NCBI RefSeq assembly: GCF_037975245.1
Contig: NC_092576.1
Location: 42,381,111 to 42,445,110, forward strand
Direction of reading: 5' to 3'
Length of the DNA: 64,000 nucleotides
From: Apostichopus japonicus
Lineage: Eukaryota > Echinodermata > Holothuroidea > Aspidochirotida > Stichopodidae
The position numbers were made by a program, and so were the translations under genes. Under the pieces are notes generated by a model. The model was not told the DNA's origin and ran no database searches. It saw nothing but the letters and a program-made list of their open reading frames with translations. Shown here piece by piece: positions 9,424-29,256 of this stretch (within the stretch, counting starts at the first letter, position 1; the number at the start of each line of letters is the position of its first letter).

Positions 9424-11196
9424 GATGAGTGCTGTCTTGGTCTCATGATGTAAATGTTATGACGTAATCACGTTAAAGTGATATAAAATGGTAACGGTGG
9501 CTATTCTCGTATAAACATATCCAGGACAGAGATGGTTCAGATCAAACTTCTTGAATAGCAAATTATAGCTTACCATACACTTGTTTTCTAGCATGATGCG
9601 TTTCACAATATAGGCAATACTAAATTAATGCATGGCTGAGGTGTTTGTATAAGCAACGCATTGAAACAGCAAGACTCTTTTTCCAGCAAAGTATGACTGT
9701 CCGCCTTAACGATGCTGACGTCACCATCGAAGTTGTGTTAAAGGTGCATTCCAGACACTTTTACGTACTATAGTTTAAAAGGGAATATCCTCAGAATTTA
9801 TTCGCAGCCACCGTTATAATATTACTTACGAATATGACATCTCAGGTCTTTAAATTGTGACAAAACGTCATTATTTGATCAACTGCTGATCACAAGAGGC
9901 ATTGAGCCCGTATGTGTACCGAAAAGACCGTGAAATCGTTTGCTAAAACCAATTTATAGCCAAAGTCGAACCACCATCCAATTGTCAAACATTCAATAAA
10001 ACCTTAACAAAATCAAACCACTTAAATGGATCATAGTTTATAAGCATCCTGCCATACACTGTTTTCAAAATCAAAACAATCAAGACAAGTTTTCCTGAAG
10101 AAGTGAACTTGCAGCAAACAGGTATGACGTCACAGAAGCACATCGTTGGATTTGTTTCCATGTTTTTTCTTTAAAATATATACTTCCATATTTAATGTGT
10201 ATGTTTTATATATATACACTACAGTCATTTGGATAATGGTAACATGACAAATCTTAAAGCAAATTTGAAACTCTGTCCAATTAAAGGTTAAAGTATTATA
10301 AAGTAGCTGGGATTTAAGTTAAAAAAGAAACAATTTGGTCTGTCAGTGTGCAATGATGACATCACTCCTGTTTGTTTCATGTAAGTCACTTATGATACAA
10401 TTATAAACTGTGTCAATGTCACGTATCAATATATAGCGAGAACATCAATAAGGAACAGGATGGAAAATTTCAGGAAGATGATGCGAATGAGTTTTGCCGT
10501 CCGTTATCCAAAGGCCTACATTTCTCCGGCGGAGTATCTTTTGAAAGACTTGAACCAAAGGATTGATGACGTCATCTTGTATGTCATTTTTTATTTATAA
10601 AGATACTGTTCGCATTCTACATGGAATATATCTATGGAATATATCCATGGATTATATCCACGGTATAACGCAAATGATAGAAAGGCGTGAAACAAAAGAT
10701 GTATAAGTTATTGATTTGATATTTCCGCGAACAGGACAAATTTATTACCATCAATTGAAATTACATTAAGGCATTGAACTAAACAGTTTGAAGGTGTCTT
10801 TGTAGATGTAAAAGGGACAAAAAAAACAAAAACCAAAAGTAGTGAAATATTACAATGATATCGAAGCAAAATTACAAAAAAAAAATCTATCGCAGTTATT
10901 CATCTTGAAAGTCCACGTATATCAGATACATGGTGAATTGGGTGGACACTTACAATTGTACATTGTTACGTAAGGAAAAGAGAAATACATTCAGAAAGGG
11001 GACAATTACTGTTTTACCAAAGAGACACTTGAGTATACTTGAGAAGCGACATATAACAACTACTGGCAACGTCTCACACGACCCACAAACACCCCCCCCC
11101 CATCCGTCACTCCCCCCCATCCATATACACGCACACAACACCATCAACCCCACTACTACCGACTTCATTACGTTTCCGAATTGATGGTTGGGAAGT
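9424..11196. other. Downstream flank of the MSMB-like gene
   Basis: No protein-coding exon seen. On the minus strand, AATAAA appears near 10745-10740 and 10593-10588, roughly 450-610 bases past the stop codon at 11197, so either could be the polyadenylation signal. A C-run (11090-11115) and poly(A) runs (10870-10890) are present. Confidence 0.4.
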
Positions 11197-17851
<6,655 letters not shown>

Positions 17852-17964
17852 GGTTTGAAGGGTGGTTTAGTTTTGAAGATGATATGATGGCGTCACAAAA
17901 TGACAGTCGCGCAGATCACCTAGGAATGGAAGAGCTGTAATGAAATTAAATCACAGTTCGTTGT

Positions 17965-17980
17965 GATATATATATATAAC
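17965..17980 (-). promoter_or_regulatory. TATA-like stretch upstream of the MSMB-like gene
   Basis: TATATATATATA about 115-130 bases upstream of the ATG at 17851, the same distance as the AT stretch before the paralogous exon at 1701. A pyrimidine-rich stretch with CAG or TAG (17930-17950) could alternatively end a 5' UTR intron. Confidence 0.3.
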
Positions 17981-18510
17981 ATTTAGTCTCACCGCATAGC
18001 TCTTACGGTTACCTTAGTGACGTCATATTGTGACGTCACATAAAGTACGGAGACGCCCATTTATGCGGTTGTGGTTTCGGCTGTTACTTTGTCCAATGTG
18101 TCTGTGCCGCGTGATCGATGATTTTGATGTCAGACAACTTGAGCATATAACATGGACGTTACTACAATGCTGTGTTTTTAAAGGGCGATATGAACTGTTA
18201 ACAGTATATTCGATACAGTATAGATAAAATGGTGTTATGGATTTAGACAAAAGCATTATTTATGTTGGAATTTCACCATGTATAGTCATTCATGCAATTT
18301 TATATTTTTATTAAATAATGATCATATATCTTATAACTGAAACATTGAATGAATCCATTAATAAAATATTTCGAGAAAAAAGATTTCTTGTGGTAATGTT
18401 TTTCAATTCTCTTGTATGTTTCGTCAACCGGGCCTAGGTTGTGAAACGCTTTGTACATAGTTCCACCTAAATTGATTTATAAACTTATGAAAATAACTCT
18501 TTTTGTAAAT

Positions 18511-18518
18511 CCTACGGT
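18511..18518. repeat. 8-bp target-site duplication, left copy
   Basis: CCTACGGT, repeated exactly at 19358-19365 around the element at 18519-19357. Confidence 0.85.
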
Positions 18519-19357
18519 CATGGGCGGCGATCCGTACTTCCGAGTGGGGGGGATATGACCTTGTTGACTATCTAAGCGTAGCGCCACCACGGGTTGGCGC
18601 GAAGCGTACAAGAAAATTTTGGGATTTACAAACCCTCTAGCTGGCCGGAAACGGCACTTCCCGAGGTTTCCAAGCGGCATATACCCAACTTTAAAATAGG
18701 GATATCATGTCCGAAATATCTCAAAATCAGGATCCAAAATACTTTTTTTTAATTTCGGGTGTTATTTTGGGAAAATTGCCCTAATCAATCTTGTTTCAGG
18801 CGCTACGTTAGAATGTTCGAGAGCTCTTTTATATTATTCGATGAAGAAAATTGCCTCATGCAGGCTATTATAGGCCTATACACATGCAATACACAATTAC
18901 ACATAGTTACATTCCTAGGTACCGATTGCTAGGGCATCCAGGTGAAACGTGTATTAAGCAATTACCCTGGTAACATGAGATTCTCAGCTGTTCGAGGGAA
19001 CATGTACGTGTGTAGGCCTACTATAGGGCCTATATGAATACTATGAGGGTGCATATATGTACTATATCGATACCGTGGGCGCAATAATACATTTTGTTGT
19101 TATAGGGCCAATGAAGCCTACAGTCAACTATTCTTGCTTTATAAAGACGGTTTATTTGAAAAGATCGCACTGCGTTTATGGTAGGCGAGAAATGAAGCTA
19201 AAAAAGAGCCGTACATTCACGATGATGCATAAATGTAGGCATGAAAATATTCTTATCCCTGGCATTTGGTGGGGGGATATGGTGTATTACATCCCCTTCA
19301 CCCATTTTCATGGGGGGATGTATCCCCCCCCCCTTCCCCCCAGGATCGCCGCCCATG
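18519..19357. mobile_element. Non-autonomous DNA transposon, hAT-like, 839 bp
   Basis: Termini are inverted copies of CATGGGCGGCGATCC. Perfect 8-bp direct repeats CCTACGGT flank it, as in the hAT superfamily (other groups with 8-bp duplications are not excluded). The ends are G/C-run rich and no transposase frame is present, so it depends on an autonomous relative. Confidence 0.85.
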
Positions 19358-19365
19358 CCTACGGT
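19358..19365. repeat. 8-bp target-site duplication, right copy
   Basis: CCTACGGT, identical to 18511-18518. Confidence 0.85.
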
Positions 19366-20157
19366 AGGGCGACTGTTTAAAACTATTAGAATAAAATATG
19401 TATACACAAAATGCAGTGTTATTCGAAGACATAAAATGAACAACTAAATTTATATCAAACAGCTCGTTTATCAAATTGGAATTTTGAAACAAAACACGAT
19501 TATTATACGTCATCTGTCGTAATGTTATGTTGTAAAATGAGCTGGCCTATTCTTCAGTAATATTTCTGTGTAGCAATCTAGCGCCGGGTTTAATTCGTAC
19601 GGGTTAGTTGGGGTTTGTTGGACACTGTTTGGCATACTTGGGTTGAACGTATAATTTACTCACTGGTTGATACATGGGATATACATGGAAACAATGATAT
19701 AGAAATAGCACGACAAAGGGACGTGGTTGTTTTAACTTAACAGGATAATCCGTATTTTCCCATATTCACCCACCAATCACCGACCACCCAACCACCCTCC
19801 ACGGCCCTTCTCCAACCCCCCCCCCTCTCCACCCACCCGTATCTCTCCCGTATTTATATATGACAGCGGTAAACGTATGAGTGAATTGTTCCATGCAGGT
19901 TTCTATACCTCAGCCTATATGGGATGTTTACCATGCTTCATCGCTTCACCAATATATTCGTATAAACCACTGGATTTGAAAACTAGGTCACCGTCCCCGT
20001 TTATACATGAAAACTGAGGGTATAAATGTATCAACATGTAAACTAGATATGCATGGTTCCTCGATTACCTCAATTATGTTCCCCGGTGTAAAATAACTTC
20101 TTCTTTAATTTCATTCTACGCCAATATTTCTAGCAGTGACTGCATGCTGACAGCAAC
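19366..20157. other. Intergenic, no gene seen
   Basis: Unique-looking sequence with a C-rich patch (19790-19850). No supported feature. Confidence 0.45.
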
Positions 20158-20350
20158 GAAAAGAAAAAGTCAGTAAAAACGAAAAAAAAAAAAAATGTCA
20201 GAAAAAAGGAAAGAAAAAAAGTCAGAAAAACGAAAAAAAAAGGAAGAAAATGAAAAAAAGAGCTAGAAATACGAAAAAAAAGTCAGCAAAACTAAACTTT
20301 AACTCAGAAAAACGAATTTTAAACTAAAAAAAAAAACGAAAAAAATGTCG
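20158..20350. repeat. A-rich imperfect repeat (GTCAGAAAAACGAAAAAAA type)
   Basis: About ten irregular copies of a GTCAGAAAAACGAAAAA motif, about 18-30 bases each, nearly all purine on the plus strand. Confidence 0.75.
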
Positions 20351-20812
20351 GAAATTTTTTTATCATGGCCCTAATTGAGCTGCCGATTTATTGCAGTCAT
20401 TGAACGTACATGGTAAATGGTTACTCTTCAAGAGGCAGCTTTCTTGTCACCGGATTTTGCGTGACGTCACAGCTTTCTCTTTTCTGTAGTGTGATATGAG
20501 GGCCGGATTCAACATCATAATACTGCCGATTTCTCCTAAATTTAACGTTTTTATTCTTTCGTTCCCGGAGAAAGTCATAAAATACGATAGTCGATTGATT
20601 TACATTTTCCAAAGGAAAATATGAGAAAGCAACTAAAAAATAATAATAATAGTAATAAAAATAATCATAATGATATTGAGAAACAAAAGTCTCGGGCAAA
20701 AGCCTACTTCCGCTTGAGATCCCTTCTTATCTATATATTATGACGTCACAGAGGGACATTTTGCCAGGTATACGAATAGCAATCAAAATCTCAAATGGTA
20801 CCCCTCCACCTC

Positions 20813-20820
20813 CCCATACC
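20813..20820. repeat. 8-bp target-site duplication, left copy
   Basis: CCCATACC, repeated exactly at 21166-21173. Confidence 0.88.
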
Positions 20821-21165
20821 CAGTGGCGGAGCGTCCATACAGTCAGGGGCGGACCCCCCCCCCCTCCCCGATGGACTCAAATGGACTGCTGGCGCCCTTT
20901 TCAGCTTTTTACCACTTTTTACTTATTCGTGATTATTGACTTTTTTATTGCGCTCTCATCTACCTATTGACATTTGTCACATTATCTGCAAATTAGCAAG
21001 GCCCGGAAAGGGTCATTTCCGGCGATCTAGGGAGTGTCTTTACTCAAAAGAATTCTGTACGCTCCGCGCCAACCTGTTGTGGCGCTCCGCTTAGGGGATA
21101 GTGTTGAAAGCGCCCCTACAGACCATGCTCGCCCCCCCTGACCAATACCCCTAGCTCCGCCACTG
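20821..21165. mobile_element. Non-autonomous hAT-like MITE, 345 bp
   Basis: Ends are inverted copies of CAGTGGCGGAGC, a terminus of the hAT type, and perfect 8-bp duplications CCCATACC flank it. No coding capacity. Confidence 0.9.
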
Positions 21166-21173
21166 CCCATACC
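21166..21173. repeat. 8-bp target-site duplication, right copy
   Basis: CCCATACC, identical to 20813-20820. Confidence 0.88.
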
Positions 21174-22499
21174 CCACCCACCCCCGTTTTATGATCGGTT
21201 AAAACGCTGTACCTTGGGTGACACGTTATCCTATAAGAACAACAACAAAAGTAGCTAGATTGGAGAGTTGCTTCAATCGCCAAGCAGATAGATAGGGAGT
21301 TATTTAGAAAGTAATTTCAATCGATGAAAAAGGGAGAATTGAATGGTAACAGTGACTTATTGGATTAGGCTCTTAAGATTAATCAATTGTTCGCAGGAAT
21401 TTCATCTAGATTATTGTGACTCTTCCCTCACTTATGACATTAGCCTACAAGCGTGAATTCACTTTCATATGGTTATTCTATGTACAATCAGCATATCTTG
21501 TCCCGCACCCTACATGCTGAAGAAAAAACAACACGTCGAAGACGCTAACGAACTTGTGCAACGTTACAATGACGTCAGAATGTTTTAGAAAAATATGAAC
21601 TGAATTATGTCAGTAACTTTCTTCAAAGTTTTGAATTGATCGGCAATATATGTTTAAGGAAGATGCGAGAAAACACAAAGTGTTGGATTGATAAATATTG
21701 GAAACTAGAGAAAAAAATTGAACTTTTTACAACAAAAGGATGACTTACTCGCTTGTCACTGTGCTTTTTCAATTCAACATTTTGTGTTAATAAGGTAATA
21801 CACGTTTATTTCCTTAATAAGAAATTCGCAGAATTAATCATAATTCTGTAGCATTTCGCTAAACTGCTCATGTTTCCTTAAATGAACTGCATTACTAACT
21901 TACCGGTACGTTAGGTCTACATTCCAATCTCGTAATCACGTGGTATTGTTTCTCTCCGTTCAGTTTTACGTTACGTCAATTGATATTTTTTCCATCTGTT
22001 TGTGTTTATTGTTCATGTTATGGTAAATTTATCAAACCTACCAGGCCTGTACCGAAAATAAGTTCAAAGTTTTTTTTTTTGTCCCAACGGAATTTATCAT
22101 TTTGCTTGTTCCATACTGTTACGACCAAAAACAGAGGTAAAGATATTCATTTCCGGTTGACCTTTCTAGGAAGCTCTCTGATCTCTGAGGACCACACGCG
22201 TTGACGAATATCCGATTAAAAAAAAGGTATTGAGGGATCTCGGAGAGGAAATTGACGGGTCCGGGTCGGAGGTCAAAATGTAGACGCGTGACATTCCGAG
22301 ACAGTTGGTTGAGTAACATGCATTTATTTGGAAACCTATGGAACGCCATTTGTAAAGAAATTACAAAATCACGCTTATACATATATGTCCGTTGATCATA
22401 TGCAGTTGTACAAATGGCGTGAGCACACGTTGTGCATATTGTGTATTCATTGCGAGTATTTATGTATATTGCGATTGAGTATGTGAGTCCAGTGTGACT
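21174..22499. other. Intergenic, no gene seen
   Basis: AT-rich sequence. Short open frames at 21980-22204 and 22119-22382 overlap on opposite strands and show no domain. Confidence 0.45.
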
Positions 22500-23410
22500 G
22501 CATATGTAAAATGATTGTGTTTGTTCATTGTGACTACATATGTATTACTATTTGTGTATGTCCATTGCGACTACATATGTATTCCGATTGTGTATGTCCA
22601 TTGCGACGTATTCCGATTGTGTATGTCCATTGTGACTACATATGTATTACTATTTGTGTATGTCCATTGTGACTACATATGTATTACTATTTGTGTATGT
22701 CCATTGCGACTACATATGTATTCCGATTGTGTATGTCCATTGCGACGTATTCCGATTGTGTATGTCCATTGTGACTACATATGTATTACTATTTGTGTAT
22801 GTCCATTGTGACTACATATGTATTACTATTTGTGTATGTCCATTGCGACTACATATGTATTCCGATTGTGTATGTCCATTGCGACGTATTCCGATTGTGT
22901 ATGTCCATTGTGACTACATATGTATTACTATTTGTGTATGTCCATTGTGACTACATATGTATTACTATTTGTGTATGTCCATTGCGACTACATATGTATT
23001 CCGATTGTGTATGTCCATTGCGACGTATTCCGATTGTGTATGTCCATTGTGACTACATATGTATTACTATTTGGGTATGTCCATTGTGACTACATATGTA
23101 TTGCGTTTGTGTATGTCCATTGCGACTACATATGTATTGTGTTTGTGTATGTCCATTGCGACTACATATGTATTCCGATTGTGTATGTCCATTGCGACGT
23201 ATTCCGATTGTGTATGTCCATTAATGTGACTACATATGTATTACTATTAGTGTATGTCCATTGTGACTACATATGTATTGCGTTTGTGTATGTCCATTGC
23301 GACTACATATGTATTCCGATTGTGTATGCTTATTGCGACTGCATATGTATTGCGATTACGTATGTCCATTGCGACTGAATCATTATTATGTATTGCGATT
23401 GCGTATCATT
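22500..23410. repeat. Minisatellite with a 139-bp higher-order repeat
   Basis: Basic units of 36-37 bases (GTGACTACATATGTATTACT... and GCGACTACATATGTATTCCG..., each ending in TGTGTATGTCCATT) plus a 29-base short form. Units of 37+37+36+29 form a 139-bp block that repeats at 22642, 22781 and 22920, then decays. The 139-base period is not a multiple of three, so frames shift from copy to copy; the His/Cys-rich open frames are by-products. Confidence 0.93.
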
Positions 23411-24385
<975 letters not shown>

Positions 24386-24545
24386 ACGTACATTCGCTAC
24401 ACGCAATCTGGTAAAAACGTGGATATGGCATGCTGTGATGTTATATAGATTAATAGCTATGCCCCATGTTGTTCTTAAAGTTCAATTGAATACAGTTATT
24501 TAAATAGTTGCGGGTCAATATCAGACGTGATGGGGATAGAACAAA

Positions 24546-24555
24546 CATATATATA

Positions 24556-24630
<75 letters not shown>
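24546..24630. repeat. (AT)n microsatellite
   Basis: About 85 bases of AT dinucleotides with one ATTTAT interruption. Confidence 0.95.
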
Positions 24631-24633
<3 letters not shown>

Positions 24634-24875
24634 ATCACGATCTCTGTGTTTTACCCTCGAACAGTGCAAAACAGCAGAAACTGTGTAGTTTTATCTGTGG
24701 TTTAGACATGCAAGCTAAGATATCATACGCCATATCAAAACCAGTGTTATGTGTCATATAGAAGCAAAGAAAACTAGTATCTGTGGGAGGCAATTGTTGG
24801 TTCGATCCCTAGCAACTTACATATATCAATATGTTTTTGTCCAATGTGACTCATTCCAATCTAATGACGTCATAC

Positions 24876-25106
24876 TTAACGCGGACATTCCTTTGGAGGG
24901 CCGTTTGTATAATTGACAGAAACGTCACCACGGGTCAATGTAAACACAAATGTATGTCGATCCGAAGCTGTGAAAGAAGCAACAGACATAAACCTAACTT
25001 CTAAGACGAGACCTTTTGAAACGTTTTGTCGTTGAAAGATTGCTACTCTCATATAGATGCTGCTGTATACAGAGCCCCAGGCCTTTGGAATGTTTGATAT
25101 TTCCAT
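24876..25106 (-). CDS. Unrecognised open frame, 76 codons, possible exon
   Basis: I do not recognise this frame. From ATG 25106 it has balanced amino-acid use and an alternating pattern (YMRVAIFQRQNV, LEVRFMSVASF, HTFVFTLTRGDVSVNY) suggestive of beta strands, with a possible glycosylation site (NYT). No partner exon was found, and the TAA at its end overlaps a weak GTTAAG donor. It may be an exon of an unidentified gene or chance. Confidence 0.2.
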   Translation of the reverse strand: MEISNIPKAWGSVYSSIYMRVAIFQRQNVSKGLVLEVRFMSVASFTASDRHTFVFTLTRGDVSVNYTNGPPKECPR

Positions 25107-25473
25107 CTCAATATCTCAAACAGTCGATCTCTTCTTTGAAAGTTGTATAAGTTTTGTCGAAAATTCAACATTTTAGTTTCGAATTTCGATATATATATAT
25201 ATGTATATCTACATCTATATCTATTTCCGATTTTTTTTTTTCATTCAGAATTACAAAACAAAATAAAAGCAGTGGAACCTTTGACGATTTATGGATTATA
25301 TGCAATATTCCGTTTTGGGCTTCTTTTTTTTTTAATTTTAATTTTTTTTTTTTTAAGTATCGTTTAGTACGGGTGTTTTGTTATATTGTTGCTTTAACAT
25401 TTTTTGTTATGCCTTATTGGTTCTATATATTTCATATTTTGGTTTTTGTTACTATTTGTTTTCAGGTTTTACA

Positions 25474-25540
25474 TTTGTAAAGCGCTTTGAGCAGCTTTGC
25501 TGATTATACGCTATATAAATATTACTTATTACTTATTATT
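25474..25540 (+). mobile_element. L2-type LINE/SINE 3' tail fragment
   Basis: GTAAAGCGCTTTGAGCAGC ... ACGCTATATAAATATTACTTATT matches the tail of the SINE at 15539-15836 and ends in a short ATTACTT repeat. No tRNA-like head was found upstream, so this is the 5'-truncated end of a retroposon. Confidence 0.65.
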
Positions 25541-27701
25541 AACTCAAAATTTGACATTTGAATTAATTTGCATCCCTTGCTTAATGGACCCAGATGAATG
25601 ATTGATCAGTGTTGTGGAGTGCATCTGTAGTTCATAAAAGTAATGCAAAGAAAGCATACTCATTACCTCCTTCTCTCCTGTATGCCCTCCTCCCCTCCTC
25701 GCCTCCTCCCCTCCACCCTCCTCCCCTCCTTCCTTCCCTCCTTCCCTCCGTTTTTCAAAGTGATGGACTGCTGCCCTCACTTACCCACTCATCCTACGAC
25801 TGTTCTCTAGTACTATATCTGAATCGTATTTCGTTTTGCCTCAGACTTACAAACATTTAATCATTTCTATTAAATTTGTTTCTGCGATTAATTGTCATTA
25901 CTTGGATAGGATATATTTTAGAACAAGTGGATGGGTCTCTGACAGAATGATTGAAAGTAATTTTCTTTCTGATATTGTAGTTATATTCAAATGATTGATT
26001 CGTTGAAATATTAATTAGAACCAAAATAACTTCTTCTTCTTTATCGGCGTATTTTTTTTCTATTTTACCTATCTTCAGGAATAATCTTGTTTTGCTTAAC
26101 TTTTTGTATCAATTTCTGCTGATAATGATATATGGAGAAATAAATTAGATGCTACGAAAAATAAAATGAATTTTGAAATATGTGTATTTTTTTTAAATAT
26201 ATTTGATTTACAAAAACTTAAAATACAGTCGTCATTTAAAACAGAGATTTCAATGTTTTGGTTATTTTATGCAGATGTGTCATAGTTATTATTATTTTCT
26301 TTATGATTATTATGATTTATTTTGGTGACTTTCATCATCAAATCTTGCAAGACGAACTTGTGCTAGACGCGATGAAAACTATTTCTGTGAAGTTGGAAAA
26401 CTTGTTTCGCTTTTTTTCCCCGTCAAAATAGTTTAAATAGACATTTTACAATAAAGGGGTTGAATTATAAAAAGGGGAGGGGTCACTCTGGGGTTTTGAA
26501 GCTGACTCATATGAAGGGGGAGGTGGGACATCCCTCCCCCTCCACCCAATTGAGACTTCCAACCGTCCATTATGAAGTATATTTAAACTATACATTTGGT
26601 CTAGAATCCAATCGAAGCGCAATTAAGACTTTTGTGCGAGGTTGAAATAATGCGAAGTGTGTCAGTATGGGATGGGGCGGGGGGAGGGGGGCGTGGAGGG
26701 GGTGATTTTGGACACTTGCAAAGACGGAAGGGTTATACCCCTCACTGGCTTCTGGCAGGTAATTTTGGCTGGTATCTGTTTGTATTGAACAGGGATGATG
26801 ATGTATAAAAGGTTATTGTTTGAAATTAGTATTATTTTCCACGCGAGTGTATATCTTAATGGAATGTTTTAGTTCAGAAATGTACAATAACAAGAATGGC
26901 CAAATGTTTTTATATTGTTTTCTTTAGCAGTTAATAGAACATCGAAATTTTAATTTTAATTTCTTGAAACACTACAAATAATTTTCCGAGGTTTTGTTTT
27001 TACAGTGTCGCGACACACCGTGAAAACAGTGCGCGCATTCGTGCATGGGTGCATGTGGGTGCGCGTTGTAACTATATGGCGACAATAAGGTCCTTGTATG
27101 TATGTCTGATATCATCATAAGTGCAAGGTTAATAATGCGACACCAAAAAATTTCCGGTATTTGGATTTGTTCATGTTTAACACATTTTCGATGCACATAA
27201 ATTATTTCATATGTTATTTATATAACCTCACAGAATATTACCGGGATAATTAATGAATGAAATACCAAGGAAGATCTGGAAGTATTTTTTTAACCAGTTT
27301 TTTAAACAATTACATTTTAATATTCTTTAGTTTCTGAGAAGAATAAATTCGTTTACCGCCTGTAACAGAATGCCTTTAAAGTTACATTATCCAATGTGTT
27401 TTTTTTTCTTTTTTTCCTAAATGATTATTCTAACATAATGGCGATTTTGACATAATAATTTAACAAAAAGAGAACGGTTCGTTAGGTTTTTGAACAAGTT
27501 CAAAGACTATGCGAATGGTGACTCATACTACTCTATAAATCTCGTCGCTCAGACTTCATCAACCATGCGCTAAATATCCACCTGGCTAGCTATAGACCTA
27601 TATATCACACCCACGTGTGGTCAAAATATATTGAAATCTAAAATAAAAATTGGCATTTGAAGAAGTTATCAAGCTTAACGGTATATATTTATGTATGGAA
27701 A

Positions 27702-27704
<3 letters not shown>
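25541..27704. other. Intergenic, no gene seen
   Basis: Contains a CT-rich patch (25670-25750), G-rich patches (26510-26545, 26665-26705) and AT-rich sequence. A minus-strand run HECAHCFHG near 27050-27010 faintly resembles the MSMB-like exon 2 but lacks its flanks. Confidence 0.4.
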
Positions 27705-27800
<96 letters not shown>

Positions 27801-27842
27801 TATATATATATATATATATAGATAGATATATATATATATATT
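27705..27842. repeat. (AT)n microsatellite with GATA interruptions
   Basis: About 138 bases of AT dinucleotides broken by ATGTATAT and GATAGATA. Confidence 0.95.
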
Positions 27843-28776
27843 AATCTGAATAATCTAAATATATGAATACAACTGAAGAAAAGCGGTTGCCCAAATTATT
27901 TTGTATCTTTCGCTGTAAACATTACAGTTGGCATGAATTTACCCGTTTTTCCTAAAAATAAAATCTGTTCTTGTATCTGTACGTTGCCAACACACGTCAT
28001 CATAATAAAGTTATCATGTCCCGTGGCTATTAATAAGGTATATCAATGTTTTCGTTTTACCGTAATACAAATAATAAATGTTCCTTTTTTGGCACGAGTG
28101 TGTTTGATATCGAGTCGAGCCTTAATTTTTACCTCTTAGATTGTAGAATTTCCTTCTTTGAGAGTTTTCACTATCATCACCCTTTCGGGGAGTGATTACA
28201 CTCCCTCCTCAGAATCAATTATACCAGCAGTACATTTAGTTTTATAAAAGAGTAAATTTACTCAAATTATTTTGCTATACTATTTTAGCAAAAGTGATTT
28301 GCTCTCACGACCTCTAAACTGTAAAAGTAAGTTGACTTTTTTTTGAGGGGGGGGGGGGGGGACGGCAAAAAGTGAAGTAATTAAACAGGTTTTCATTTAT
28401 TTTGTTTATTAACATACGGTACAATGTGATGTCTTAACGTGCATAACATGGCTTAAATCAGTCACCGAATCCTAATGGTTTTTATATGGTATTCATGAAA
28501 TAACTTACAACGCATGGGAGTTGAACCCTTCAGAATTGTTATCTCGTTCAATACTTCAAGAGATATCAAGTCTGAAATTGCACCTGCTTTTTTGTATTTC
28601 TCAGTTTTCAACCAAACATTCCATGCATGTAATGAATGCTACAAGTTGCAAATTCTAGTTATTTTAAATAGTTAAAAAAAAATGTCGGTTTAATGTTGCT
28701 ATTACTATCCGTCAATTTCATTGTACGTTATTTCATCAAATCTTTTGCCATATTGTTTTTTTCCCTTCCTGATCAC
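27843..28776. other. Intergenic, no gene seen
   Basis: AT-rich, with a G-run at 28346-28362. No supported gene. Confidence 0.45.
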
Positions 28777-29256
28777 CCCCAGCTGGGACAATTTTTGCCG
28801 TACTGTACTGCTTCAAAAGCACCCGTACTGACAGTATGGCCATCCTGTTTCTACCCAGATAAAAGTTAGGAACTGTTAAAACTGTCAGTATGAGTGATTT
28901 GAAGCATGTTATGGAGTACACAGTGTAGAGTGGTATTAGCATTCTAAATAATACCCAAATAGCTGGCTGTTTTGGTTTCTTACAAAAGCAATGAATATTT
29001 ATTAGGTTATCAAACTATCTGTCACACTCAGCTAGGACAATTTTTGCCATATGATGGTCATCCTGTTTCTACTCAGATAAATGTTTGGAACTGTTAAAAC
29101 TGTCAGTATGAGTGATTCGAAGCATGCTATGGGTGTACAGTGTAGAGTGGTATTAGCATTCAAAATAATACCCAAATAGCTGGCTGCTGTTTTTCTTACA
29201 AAAGCAATGAATATTTATTAGGTTATCAAACTATCTGACACTCTCACCTATTCATA
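28777..29256. repeat. Tandem duplication of about 250 bp
   Basis: Copy 1 runs from about 28777 to 29026 and copy 2 from about 29027 to 29256. They share CAGCTRGGACAATTTTTGCC, CATCCTGTTTCTAC, AACTGTTAAAACTGTCAGTA and TTTATTAGGTTATCAAACTA. Copy 1 has about 30 extra bases after the first block. Confidence 0.88.

Noticed and set aside
9741..9780. Left end of a TTAA MITE (TTAAAGGTGCATTCCAGACA), similar to 60893-60915
   Set aside because: No inverted partner was found within several kilobases at either site, so element borders cannot be supported.
22500..23410. CRISPR-like array because of evenly spaced similar units
   Set aside because: There are no unique spacers; all parts of the unit repeat. 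The context is animal DNA.
24795..24825. B box GGTTCGATCCC as part of a tRNA or SINE
   Set aside because: No A box at the right distance and no tail; a single 11-base match is not enough.
25143..25480. Overlapping Phe/Ile-rich plus-strand frames of up to 108 codons
   Set aside because: They translate T-rich homopolymer stretches (25228-25240, 25324-25355) and end at a retroposon tail.
26972..27196. A third MSMB-like exon 2 (HECAHCFHG) on the minus strand
   Set aside because: Only about 25 bases resemble the real exon. The CxxCxC pattern is incomplete, and neither splice site nor upstream residues match.
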